Origin: Candidatus Uhrbacteria bacterium RIFCSPHIGHO2_02_FULL_46_47
GTDB lineage: Bacteria; Patescibacteriota; Patescibacteriia; GWA2-47-26
Length of the DNA stretch: 44,861 bases
Assembly (NCBI GenBank): GCA_001790815.1
Contig: MGDU01000021.1
Location: 1-44,861 of the forward strand
Direction of reading: 5' to 3'
Shown here: positions 32,347 through 39,535 of the stretch, piece after piece
How positions within the stretch are numbered: position 1 is the first letter of the stretch
Layout: each line of letters starts with the position of its first letter
Notes under the pieces: generated by a model
Databases searched by the model: none
What the model saw: the letters and a program-made list of their open reading frames with translations, nothing else
Told to the model about the DNA's origin: nothing
Position numbers and translations under genes: made by a program

Positions 32347-33717
32347 TCAAGGTCTTCCAACAGAAATATAAGTAAAGCCAAGGTCGCGCATTGATTTTGG
32401 ATCTAAAAGGTTGCGGCCGTCGAGTACGATCGGCTGGCGCATTTTTTCTTTCATGGTGCCCCAAGGCAAATCCCGAAACTCAGACCACTCCGTAAGAAGC
32501 AAGAGTGCATCCGCATCTTTGGCAACTTCTTGCGGAGCCGGACAAGTAATAAGTTCAGGCAGGGCGGCGCGTGCATTTCCTTCCGCGTGCGGATCATACG
32601 CGCGCACCTGCGCTCCTTCTTTAATAAGCCAGGCGGAAATATCCACCGCGGCAGATTCCCGCACATCATCAGTATTGTTTTTAAATGCAAGGCCAAGAAT
32701 GCCGATTTTTTTGCCTTCAAGCGTGCCAAGCGTTTGCCGTATTTTTTGCAAAAAATGCCGGCGTTGCGTTTGATTGACTTCAATCACAGCTTTGAGCAAT
32801 TTAAAATCATAATCATGCCAAAACGCGATAGAATGGAGCGCTTTGGTATCCTTGGGAAAGCAAGCTCCGCCATAGCCAATGCCGGCTTTTAAAAATGCCG
32901 GACCAATGCGCGGATCCATTCCCATGCCGCGTGCCACCTCATCAACATTTGCCCCGACTTCGTCGCAAAGATTGGCGATCTCATTGATAAAGGAAATTTT
33001 TGTTGCCAAGAAAGCATTACTGGCGTACTTAAGCATCTCCGCAGTGGCAATATCGGTAACCAGACGCTCACCCGGCAATCCTTCGTGCACTTTGAGGAGC
33101 ATATCGCGCGCCCGATCCGAGTCAACGCCGATTACGACGCGATCGGGATTCATTGTGTCATGCACGGCCGAACCTTCGCGCAAAAATTCCGGACACGACG
33201 CCACATCAAAGTCACATTTTACATTTTGCATTTTTAATTTTACATTCTCCTCAATAACCTTCCGCACCTTCTCCGCTGTCCCCACCGGCACTGTGCTTTT
33301 ATCTACGATGACTTTGTATGTCTCCTCACCCGATCTCGCCTTCGCTCGATCACCCTCTCCCTTAGGGAGAGGGGAGGGTGAGGGTCCCCAATTTTCCGCA
33401 ACTTCCTTCGCGGCCGCAAATACTTGCGACAAATCCGCCTCGCCAGAAGGCAAGGGCGGAGTGCCTACGCACAAGAAAATCACCTCGGCCTTTGGCACAG
33501 CTTCGGCATAAGAAGTAGTGGGAATAAGCCGGCCACTGGCCACGCCCTCGGCCACGAGCTCAGGCAGTCCGGGTTCATAAAACGGCACTTGCCCGCGTTT
33601 GAGCATTGCCACTTTCTCCGCGTCTTTGCGCACAGCAAAAACCGTATGTCCAAGTTTGGCATACACCGCGGCTGAAGTGAGCCCGACATAACCGGCGCCG
33701 ATAATTGCTATTTGCAT
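32347..33717 (-). CDS. ugd: UDP-glucose 6-dehydrogenase with in-frame inserts
   Basis: About 456 residues; makes UDP-glucuronate from UDP-glucose. It has IAIIGAGYVGLTSAAVYAKLG at the start, CVGTPP near 86, DKSTVPVGTAE, ASCPEFLREGSAVHD, and the catalytic Cys in GIGYGGACFPKDTKAL near 276. Two departures are notable: the NAD-selecting Asp expected after the second strand is Arg (FAVRKDAEK), and the conserved Asn of NPEFLREG is Cys. A palindromic insert lies at about residues 111-131 and an AT-rich one at 155-167. The track start at 33789 lies in repeat sequence, so I use ATG 33717. This is the second sugar-nucleotide dehydrogenase in the window. Confidence 0.88.
   Translation of the reverse strand: MQIAIIGAGYVGLTSAAVYAKLGHTVFAVRKDAEKVAMLKRGQVPFYEPGLPELVAEGVASGRLIPTTSYAEAVPKAEVIFLCVGTPPLPSGEADLSQVFAAAKEVAENWGPSPSPLPKGEGDRAKARSGEETYKVIVDKSTVPVGTAEKVRKVIEENVKLKMQNVKCDFDVASCPEFLREGSAVHDTMNPDRVVIGVDSDRARDMLLKVHEGLPGERLVTDIATAEMLKYASNAFLATKISFINEIANLCDEVGANVDEVARGMGMDPRIGPAFLKAGIGYGGACFPKDTKALHSIAFWHDYDFKLLKAVIEVNQTQRRHFLQKIRQTLGTLEGKKIGILGLAFKNNTDDVRESAAVDISAWLIKEGAQVRAYDPHAEGNARAALPELITCPAPQEVAKDADALLLLTEWSEFRDLPWGTMKEKMRQPIVLDGRNLLDPKSMRDLGFTYISVGRP
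33214..33246. repeat. AT-rich in-frame repeat in ugd
   Basis: ACATTTTACATTTTGCATTT and following TTAATTTTACATT encode NVKLKMQNVK just before the conserved FDVAS strand. The same TTTTTAATTTTACATT word appears in leuS. Confidence 0.7.
33324..33384. repeat. Palindromic element in ugd
   Basis: CCTCACC/GGGTGAGGG outer arms with an inner CCCTCTCCCT/AGGGAGAGGG stem and a GATC-bearing arm. It has the ahcY orientation and encodes PSPSPLPKGEGDRAKARSGE, inserted in a loop before YKVIVDKSTVPVG. Confidence 0.85.
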
Positions 33718-33810
33718 AAAATGATACGAATCTACTAATTTTTGGCGAATCAACGAATATGCGAATTCGTATATTTGTAGATTCGTCACTCATTCGCTGA
33801 TTCGTATCAT
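33718..33810. repeat. Intergenic GATTCGTA-type inverted repeats
   Basis: ATGATACGAATC at the left and GATTCGTATCAT at the right are exact inverted repeats. Between them AATATGCGAATTCGTATATT forms a second palindrome-like core. No gene is seen. Confidence 0.7.
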
Positions 33811-36420
33811 CTACTGCGTTACGATGTTGATTAACTTCCCTTTCACAAATATCACATCCTTGACTTCTTGTCCATGAAACCACTTGGCAACTTTCTCATT
33901 TTGAAAAGCCAGCACCTTGGCTTCTTCCTCTGAAATATCTACCGACACGCGCACAAGATCGCGCACTTTCCCATTGACTTGAATCACGAGCTCAATTTCC
34001 TCATCCTTCACAAGCGCGGGGTCATATTTGGACCACGGTTGCTGACACAACATACCCTCACCCTCCCCTCTCCCTAAGGGAGAGGGTGGCCGTAGGCCCG
34101 GTGAGGGGCGATGTATTCTGTTCCACAACTCCTCCGTAATGTGCGGCGCAAAAGGATGCAACAAAGTCAATAATAACTCATAACTCGTAACACTTAACTT
34201 ATCTTCTTTACTCATCTCATTCACCAGCGTCATCATTGCAGCAATCGCGGTATTAAACTTCATTGCCTCAATATCCCCAGTTACTTTCTTTATTGTCTTA
34301 TGCAGAAGTCGCTCAACACTGGTCTCGCTTATCTTGCTGGTCTCGCTTATCTTGCTTCCCAATTGCCACACTTTCTCCAAAAACCTCTGCACCCCGGCAA
34401 TAGATTTTGTACTCCACGGCACGGCTTGATCAAACGGCCCCATAAACATTTCGTAAAGCCGCAGGGTATCAGCCCCATATTGTTTTATGATATCATCGGG
34501 ATTTACCACATTGCCCCGCGACTTGGACATTTTTTCGCCATCTTCACCAAGAATAATCCCGTGGCTGGTGCGCTTTTTGTACGGCTCGCGCGTCGGTACC
34601 ACTCCAATATCATACAAAAACTGATTCCAGAAACGTGAATACAACAAATGCAGTACCGTATGCTCCATCCCGCCGTTATACCAGTCCACCCCTCCCCTAA
34701 CCCCTCCCACAAGGGGAGGGGGATTTCCTATTGCTTCCTCTCCCTTGATGGGAGAGGATTGAGGTGAGGGTGATCCCATCCAATACTTCAATTTCTCCAT
34801 GGACGCAAACTCTTTATTATTGTGCGGATCACAATATCTTAAAAAATACCACGAAGATCCAGCCCAATTCGGCATTGTATCGGTTTCCCGTCGTGCCGGT
34901 CCGCCGCAGCGCGGACACTTTGTCTTGACCCACTTTTCCATCGCCGCCAGCGGCGACTCACCCGTATCTGTGGGTTGATATTTTTCCACCTTCGGCAGTT
35001 TTAATGGTAATGCACTTTCTGGAATAGACACCCACTCCTTACATTTGTCACACCACACAAGTGGAATCGGTTCGCCCCAATACCGCTGGCGAGAAAACAC
35101 CCAATCACGAAGTTTGTAGGTAACTTTTCGCGTTCCACCAACCGACTCCGTAATTTTCCATTTTGCAGTTTCATGGGCTAGCCCATTGAACCGCCCAGAG
35201 TTTATAAGAATGCCCGGGCCAGTGTAGGCACCACCATCACCCTCCCCTCTCCCTGAGGGAGAGGGAAAGTTTTTAGATCCGCCTCTACCCGCGGGAGAGG
35301 ATGGCCGTAGGCCAGGTGAGGGGGAAACCACCTCGCGCACCTTTAATCCAAATTTCTTCGCGAACTCAAAATCGCGCCCGTCGTGCCCGGGCACGGCCAT
35401 GATGGCGCCAGTGCCATAACCAGCCAAAACATAATCCGCCACCCAAATCGGGATTTCTTCTTTGGTGGCAGGATTAATTGCTTTGATTCCCTTTAATTCC
35501 ACTCCTGTTTTTTCACGCTCCACATTCATCCGCTCTTGTTCTGTTTTCTTTTTCACCGTATCAATATACTTTTCCACCTCATCCCAATTTTTAATTTTTA
35601 ATTTTACATTCTTAATTATCTTGTGCTCCGGCGCCAGCACCATATATGTTGCGCCAAACAAAGTATCCGGCCGCGTGGTAAAAACCTCAATCTTGTCTGT
35701 GAACTGTGAACTGACGACTGTGAACTGCAAAAGCGCACCAGTGCTTTTGCCTATCCAATTCTCCTGCTGAACTTTCGCACGCTCAATATAGTCAACGTCT
35801 TTCAGTCCTTCCAAAAGTTTGTCGGCATATTTAGTAATTGCCAGCATCCATTGTTCTTTTTCACGCTTCTCCACTGCCGTACCGCAACGCTCGCAACAGC
35901 CATCCACTACTTCTTCATTGGCCAATCCGATTTTATCTTTGGGACACCAATTAATAGTCATCTTTTTTTTGTATGCCAGACCGTGCTTAAAAAATTGCAA
36001 AAAAATCCACTGCGTCCATTTATAATAAGAAGGGTCGCTGGTCGTTACTGCTCTGTCCCAATCAAAACTAAACCCAAGCATTTTTAACTGCTTAGTAAAA
36101 TTGGCAATATTTTCTTTAGTAATCTCGGAGGGCGGTCGCCCGGTTTTGATGGCGTAGTTTTCCGTTGGCAAGCCAAACGAATCAAACCCAATCGGAAAAA
36201 GCACGTTATATCCTTCCATTCTGCGTTTGCGCGCGATAATATCCATCGCGGTATAGGAACGCGGATGCCCCACATGCAAACCTTCGCCGGAAGGATAAGG
36301 AAATTCTATCAGCGCGTAAAACTTCGGCCGCGGATCATTGTCCCTCGCAACAAATACACCTTCCTTTTCCCACTTTTTTTGCCACTTTTTTTCTATTTTG
36401 AGATGATTATACTTTTTCAT
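33811..36420 (-). CDS. leuS: Leucyl-tRNA synthetase with in-frame repeat inserts
   Basis: About 869 residues; charges tRNA-Leu. FPYPSGEGLHVGHPRSY near 43 holds the HIGH-type motif, and GEDGEKMSKSRGNVV near 610 the KMSKS loop. The editing domain has TTRPDTLFGATYMVLAPEH and GYGTGAIMAVPGHDGRDFEF. Three palindromic inserts fall at about residues 365-394, 550-577 and 771-788. The middle one splits the normally contiguous YWM-P-VDWYNGGMEH motif near the active site. Smaller inserts include a perfect 18-base tandem (KISETSKISET). I start at ATG 36420. All class I catalytic motifs are intact, so the enzyme is probably functional despite the extra loops. Confidence 0.93.
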   Translation of the reverse strand: MKKYNHLKIEKKWQKKWEKEGVFVARDNDPRPKFYALIEFPYPSGEGLHVGHPRSYTAMDIIARKRRMEGYNVLFPIGFDSFGLPTENYAIKTGRPPSEITKENIANFTKQLKMLGFSFDWDRAVTTSDPSYYKWTQWIFLQFFKHGLAYKKKMTINWCPKDKIGLANEEVVDGCCERCGTAVEKREKEQWMLAITKYADKLLEGLKDVDYIERAKVQQENWIGKSTGALLQFTVVSSQFTDKIEVFTTRPDTLFGATYMVLAPEHKIIKNVKLKIKNWDEVEKYIDTVKKKTEQERMNVEREKTGVELKGIKAINPATKEEIPIWVADYVLAGYGTGAIMAVPGHDGRDFEFAKKFGLKVREVVSPSPGLRPSSPAGRGGSKNFPSPSGRGEGDGGAYTGPGILINSGRFNGLAHETAKWKITESVGGTRKVTYKLRDWVFSRQRYWGEPIPLVWCDKCKEWVSIPESALPLKLPKVEKYQPTDTGESPLAAMEKWVKTKCPRCGGPARRETDTMPNWAGSSWYFLRYCDPHNNKEFASMEKLKYWMGSPSPQSSPIKGEEAIGNPPPLVGGVRGGVDWYNGGMEHTVLHLLYSRFWNQFLYDIGVVPTREPYKKRTSHGIILGEDGEKMSKSRGNVVNPDDIIKQYGADTLRLYEMFMGPFDQAVPWSTKSIAGVQRFLEKVWQLGSKISETSKISETSVERLLHKTIKKVTGDIEAMKFNTAIAAMMTLVNEMSKEDKLSVTSYELLLTLLHPFAPHITEELWNRIHRPSPGLRPPSPLGRGEGEGMLCQQPWSKYDPALVKDEEIELVIQVNGKVRDLVRVSVDISEEEAKVLAFQNEKVAKWFHGQEVKDVIFVKGKLINIVTQ
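34055..34107. repeat. Palindromic element in leuS, C-terminal
   Basis: CCCTCTCCCT/AGGGAGAGGG stem with GGCCGTAGGCC mini-hairpin and outer CCCTCACC/GGTGAGGG arms. It encodes RPSPGLRPPSPLGRGEGEG between ELWNRIH and QPWSKYDPALV. Confidence 0.85.
34319..34354. repeat. Perfect 18-base tandem duplication in leuS
   Basis: CTGGTCTCGCTTATCTTG occurs twice in a row, giving SKISETSKISET in the protein. A length divisible by three keeps the frame. Confidence 0.85.
34688..34770. repeat. Double palindromic element in leuS active-site loop
   Basis: Two stems, CCTCCCC...GGGGAGGGG and CCTCTCCC...GGGAGAGG, adjoin each other. They encode a Ser/Pro/Gly stretch starting GSPSPQSSPIKGEE and ending VGGVRGG, set inside the conserved YWMPVDWYNGG motif. 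Confidence 0.85.
35237..35324. repeat. Double palindromic element in leuS editing-domain side
   Basis: Two GAGAGGG-type stems separated by TTTTTAGATCC. The encoded peptide begins SPSPGLRPSSPAGRGG and continues with FPSPSGRGEGDGG, placed between LKVREVV and GAYTGPG. Confidence 0.85.
35586..35727. repeat. Short AT-rich and GTGAACTG in-frame repeats in leuS
   Basis: TTTTTAATTTTTAATTTTAC (35588-35607) encodes KNVKLKIKN, and CTGTGAACTGTGAACTG...ACTGTGAACTG (35697-35727) encodes QFTVVSSQFT. Both flank the conserved editing motif TTRPDTLFGATYMVLAPEH. Confidence 0.65.
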
Positions 36421-36495
36421 ACATTTGTAAAATTGTATCACTAAATTGATAAAAAAGAAATGTCCGGCCCTATTATGGCATATTTTGCACTACTG

Positions 36496-36639
36496 TACTA
36501 TGCAAAAAGTCCCGATTTTGCTTACTACAACATGCAAACTGGTCTAAAGACTGCATAGTAATCCACAATAAAGCCCTTGCATTTATTATGGCTATATACT
36601 AAAATAAGCTAAAGGACGGAATTATTACGACCTTTAGAC
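36496..36639. promoter_or_regulatory. Candidate AbiE operator inverted repeats
   Basis: TACTATGCA (36496-36504) is the exact inverse of TGCATAGTA (36552-36560), and GTCTAAAG (36542-36549) is the inverse of CTTTAGAC (36632-36639). The second pair brackets the candidate promoter of the AbiEi-like gene. Known AbiEi antitoxins repress their own operon by binding inverted repeats. The gap 36442-36640 holds no gene. Confidence 0.4.
36577..36605 (+). promoter_or_regulatory. Candidate promoter of abiE operon
   Basis: TTGCAT, a 17-base spacer and TAAAAT lie about 35 bases before the AbiEi-like start. Match to consensus is only moderate. The adjacent inverted repeats make autoregulation plausible. Confidence 0.35.
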
Positions 36640-36640
36640 T

Positions 36641-37228
36641 ATGAAATACGAAAAAAAGTCTATTTCTGACATATTGCGATCTGCCAAGACGGTCTTTACC
36701 TTTAAAGACATTTCTTTGATTTGGGGAGACAGCGATAAAAAAGCCACGATTGACGGAGTTAATTACTATGTAAAAACCGGTGAGTTGTACCGTATCCGCC
36801 GGGGTATTTATGCCAAGGATAAGAACTACGACAAATTGGAATTGGCGACCAGAATATTTACGCCTTCCTATGTGAGCTTTGAGACGGTCTTAGCTCAAAC
36901 CGGCATCAACTTTCAGTTTTATAAAAAGATTACGGTTGCGTCGTACCAAACGCGCGAGATTGAAGTTGACGGGCAGGTATACTCCTACAAAAAAATTAAG
37001 GATTTCGTTTTGACCAACCCTGCCGGTGTTGAGCATAAAGACGAAACTTCCTTTGCCGGTCCGGAGCGCGCATTTTTGGACACGATCTATATTCACAAGG
37101 ATTATCATTTTGATAATTTGGGCTCTTTGAATTGGGATAAGATTTTTGAAATGTTACCTATCTATAAAAACAAGCGAATGGCGAAAAAGGTTAATGAGTT
37201 CTTCGATCACTATAAAGCCACGAAATAA
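36641..37228 (+). CDS. AbiEi-like antitoxin/transcriptional regulator
   Basis: A 195-residue protein of the AbiEi type: an N-terminal winged-helix region (VFTFKDISLIWGDSD, then a second helix and the GELYRIRRGIYAK wing) followed by a C-terminal antitoxin domain with SYVSFETVLAQ and GPERAFLDTIYI. In type IV AbiE systems this protein neutralises the nucleotidyltransferase toxin without stable complex formation and represses the operon. The gene order antitoxin-toxin with only 2 bases between them supports the call. It begins the AT-rich plus-strand island. Start ATG lies at the far edge of an inverted repeat that may be its own operator. Confidence 0.83.
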   Translation: MKYEKKSISDILRSAKTVFTFKDISLIWGDSDKKATIDGVNYYVKTGELYRIRRGIYAKDKNYDKLELATRIFTPSYVSFETVLAQTGINFQFYKKITVASYQTREIEVDGQVYSYKKIKDFVLTNPAGVEHKDETSFAGPERAFLDTIYIHKDYHFDNLGSLNWDKIFEMLPIYKNKRMAKKVNEFFDHYKATK

Positions 37229-37230
37229 TT

Positions 37231-37935
37231 ATGACTAATACTACTTTTGATATATCGGTTCACAAAAATATTCTCTTCCAGATTCTGAAAGATATTTATT
37301 CCGATACCACGATCGCGCCCTTGCTGGGCTTCAAGGGCGGTACGGCCGCTTTGATGTTTTTTGCGCTGAACAGGTTCTCTGTTGACTTGGATTTTGATTT
37401 GTTGGACAAAAGCAAAGAAGATTATGTTTTTGACCGAATTGAGCAAATCGCCAAAAAATACGGCTCGATCAAAGAAATGGGGCGAAAGCGTTTTAATTTA
37501 TTGTTCGTGCTCTCGTACGAAGACAATGCCCGCAAGATAAAAATTGAGATCAATCGTCGGGCATTCGGGTCCCGCTATGAGTTAAAAACAAACTTGGGAG
37601 TCTCCATGCTGGTCATGGCGAGAGAAGATATGTTTGCTCACAAGTTGATGGCTATGCATGAACGGGTCGGCAAAACCAGCCGTGATATTTATGATGTCTG
37701 GTTTTTTCTGGAGCATCGATGGACTATAAATAAGGAGATCGTAGAGAAGCGGGCTGGTATGACATTTCCCGAATTGATGCAGAAATGTATTGGACAGTTA
37801 GAGAAAATGAATAACCGTAATATCTTAGACGGCTTAGGAGATTTACTGACCGAATCTCAAAAAGACTGGGTGCGGGCAAAATTGCGAACCGAGACAATCT
37901 TTTTATTAAAAGCTTGGTTAGAAAGCGAAAAATAA
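37231..37935 (+). CDS. AbiEii-like nucleotidyltransferase toxin
   Basis: A 234-residue nucleotidyltransferase of the AbiEii/MenT family. The fold signature GFKGGTAALMF near residue 33 is followed by RFSVDLDFDL, with the hDxD acidic pair that binds metal. Further on, MAREDMFAHKLMAMHER and RDIYDVWFFLE match the conserved helical part. These toxins transfer nucleotides to a target (tRNA 3' ends in some relatives) and stop translation, often as an abortive-infection response. It is coupled to the antitoxin gene upstream. The active-site residues appear complete, so it should be an active toxin if expressed alone. Confidence 0.85.
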   Translation: MTNTTFDISVHKNILFQILKDIYSDTTIAPLLGFKGGTAALMFFALNRFSVDLDFDLLDKSKEDYVFDRIEQIAKKYGSIKEMGRKRFNLLFVLSYEDNARKIKIEINRRAFGSRYELKTNLGVSMLVMAREDMFAHKLMAMHERVGKTSRDIYDVWFFLEHRWTINKEIVEKRAGMTFPELMQKCIGQLEKMNNRNILDGLGDLLTESQKDWVRAKLRTETIFLLKAWLESEK

Positions 37936-37938
37936 AAT

Positions 37939-38142
37939 ATGCCAAAGGAAATCGCCAACAAAACCAAAGGAGAGACCTACTACAAATGCACTCATTGCGG
38001 AGATGAGATTTACTGGAATACGCACAAGAAAATGATTATGTGCAAATGCGGGGCTCTCGGAGTGGATGGATGCGAATTTTATGTGCGGCTCATCGGCGAT
38101 GAGGCCGATCGAGAAGAAATTAAAAAGGTAAGAAAATTATGA
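37939..38142 (+). CDS. Small zinc-ribbon protein
   Basis: A 67-residue protein with the metal-binding pattern YYKCTHCGDEI, then MIMCKCGALGVDGC, which gives Cys residues for a zinc ribbon. I do not recognise a function. It starts 3 bases after the AbiEii stop and its TGA overlaps the next start as ATGA. Part of this gene (37945-38011) recurs at 39442-39509 before the helicase gene, there in a broken frame. A small ribbon of this kind may bind nucleic acid or a partner protein, which is speculation. Confidence 0.65.
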   Translation: MPKEIANKTKGETYYKCTHCGDEIYWNTHKKMIMCKCGALGVDGCEFYVRLIGDEADREEIKKVRKL

Positions 38143-38339
38143 AAATAAAAGATCTGCCAAAAATTGTTCCCTGTTTGTCCAAGAGCAAAGCGATTGGCAA
38201 CAAACAGCAATCCGCCTCTGGCGGAATAGGCCACGAGAGAAGCTTGTCGCAAAAGAAGATGACGGGCGTTGAGATTATGGATCATGTCATTGTTTCCAAA
38301 AACAGCCGCTTCAGCTTCAAAGAAAAAAAATTACTATGA
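38139..38339 (+). pseudogene. Internally deleted radC remnant
   Basis: A 66-residue frame that begins like RadC proteins (MKIKDLPKI) and ends like them (GVEIMDHVIVSKNSRFSFKE, close to the family's LDHIIIG...YFSFKE end). The 150 or so residues between, which would hold the helix-hairpin-helix and the JAB metal site, are missing; the middle is a short unrelated stretch. The natural start and stop of the gene therefore appear to be preserved around a large deletion. It overlaps the zinc-ribbon gene by ATGA. It could also be a genuinely small protein, but the match at both ends argues for a remnant. Confidence 0.55.
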
Positions 38340-38436
38340 ACGTTTTGTTTATATCTACCCTGCTAATGTAAACAAAAGCGCTGAAAAAGTTTATATTACT
38401 CAAATAGAACAACTAATTGATAATATGCACATATGA
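38284..38436 (+). CDS. Possible small ORF before BRO gene
   Basis: A 50-codon frame below the track's length limit. It begins at an ATG inside the radC remnant and its TGA overlaps the BRO-N start as ATGA. The part outside radC reads YYERFVYIYPANVNKSAEKV, then a hydrophilic end. I do not recognise it. The ATGA junction and open frame are its only support; it may be the tail of another deleted gene. Confidence 0.3.
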   Translation: MSLFPKTAASASKKKNYYERFVYIYPANVNKSAEKVYITQIEQLIDNMHI

Positions 38437-39284
38437 ACGAAGAAAATAATAGTATTGTAGAAAATACAAAAATCGCATTGTTTAAGGGCAAGAAAATCCG
38501 CAAAATACTTTTTCAAAATGAGTGGTGGTTTTCAGTTATTGATGTCATAGAAGCACTTACGGATAGTGATCGCCCCAGTGTTTATTGGACAGCAATGAAG
38601 GCGAGGGTTAAAGATGAGAGCGAATTTCAACTATCTACAATTTGTAGACAGTTGAAATTACTGGCAGAGGACGGCAAAATGCGCGAAACAGATTGTGCGG
38701 ATACAGAAGGCATTTTCCGTATCATTCAGTCAATTCCATCGCCAAAAGCCGAGCCATTTAAATGTTGGCTGGCAAAAGTCGGCTATGAACGAGTGCAAGA
38801 AATAGAAAATCCGGAATTGGCAACGAAGCGGACAAAAACACTGTACAAACTCAAGGGGTATCCGGAAGATTGGATAGAAAAAAGGATGCGCGGTATTGCG
38901 ATTCGTGAAGAACTGACTGATGAATGGCAAAAACGAGGAGCTAAGGAGCAGAAAGATTACGAGATTTTAACGGCGGAAATATCCAAAGCCACTTTTGGTA
39001 TTACTCCAAGTGAATATAAAAAAGCCAAAGGATTAAAACGAGAAAATTTGCGCGACCATATGGATGATTTTGAGCTGATTTTTAATATGCTTGGTGAACG
39101 CGCCACAACCGAAATTCACCGCACGGAAGATTCAAAAGGCGTGCCAAAGTTAAAAGCAGATGCGAAAGCAGGAGGAGATATTGCCGGTGGAGCAAGAAAA
39201 AAGCTGGAAGAGCGGCTTGGCCGGTCTATCGTAACAAAGAAAAATTTTATGAAAAACCCCGAAGGTAAAAAGAAGTTGAAATAA
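38433..39284 (+). CDS. BRO-N domain protein
   Basis: A 283-residue protein with an N-terminal BRO-N/antirepressor-type domain: KKIRKILFQNEWWFSVIDVI near 20-40, then a central SIPSPKAEPFKCWLAKVGYE near 105-125. The C-terminal half is basic and helical, ending in a Lys-rich tail. BRO-N domains bind DNA and are common in phages and mobile elements; a chromosomal form often sits next to type I restriction-modification genes, and here an hsdM fragment follows immediately. It starts through an ATGA overlap. It may regulate the former restriction locus or be a passenger of a mobile element. Confidence 0.78.
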   Translation: MNEENNSIVENTKIALFKGKKIRKILFQNEWWFSVIDVIEALTDSDRPSVYWTAMKARVKDESEFQLSTICRQLKLLAEDGKMRETDCADTEGIFRIIQSIPSPKAEPFKCWLAKVGYERVQEIENPELATKRTKTLYKLKGYPEDWIEKRMRGIAIREELTDEWQKRGAKEQKDYEILTAEISKATFGITPSEYKKAKGLKRENLRDHMDDFELIFNMLGERATTEIHRTEDSKGVPKLKADAKAGGDIAGGARKKLEERLGRSIVTKKNFMKNPEGKKKLK

Positions 39285-39288
39285 TGTT

Positions 39289-39441
39289 ATGAATACTCAA
39301 ATCAAAAACCTGGAGGACAGACTATGGGAGGCGGCGGATCATATGCGCGCCAATTCTCCCTTGCGCCTCAACGAATTTGCCGAGCCGGTTTTAGGTTTGA
39401 TCTTCCTGAAGTTCGCTGGCGTGAAATTCAGCAAAACCCAG
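39289..39441 (+). pseudogene. Type I methylase (HsdM) N-terminal stub
   Basis: About 50 residues match the N-terminus of HsdM adenine methylases: LEDRLWEAADHMRANSPLRL, then EFAEPVLGLIFLKFA. All methylase motifs (SAM-binding and NPPF) and the hsdS and hsdR genes are absent. The frame continues into a duplicated zinc-ribbon segment out of phase and stops at 39504. The start is 4 bases after the BRO-N gene, which is the usual order in intact loci. It is a relic of a type I restriction-modification system. Confidence 0.75.
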
Positions 39442-39535
39442 AAGGAAATCGCCAACAAAAATCAAAGAAGAAACTTACTACAAATGCACTCATTGCGGAG
39501 ATGAGATTTTTGACCATGGCGAATTATTGAAATGA
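39442..39535 (+). pseudogene. Partial duplicate of zinc-ribbon gene
   Basis: Bases 39442-39509 match 37945-38011 closely: AAGGAAATCGCCAACAAAA is identical, and ACTACAAATGCACTCATTGC continues the identity to the end of the block. One extra base shifts the frame relative to the hsdM stub. Read in the zinc-ribbon frame it gives EETYYKCTHCGDEIFDHGEL and ends in TGA overlapping the helicase ATG. It joins the relic to the helicase operon. Confidence 0.75.

Noticed and set aside
32879-33511. 210-residue plus-strand ORF
   Set aside because: Antisense shadow of ugd. Its length comes partly from the palindromic insert, which is open on both strands.
27469-35324. CRISPR array
   Set aside because: The palindromes vary in sequence and spacing, occur in both orientations and lie inside genes; no regular repeat-spacer pattern and no cas genes except a Cas4-like domain.
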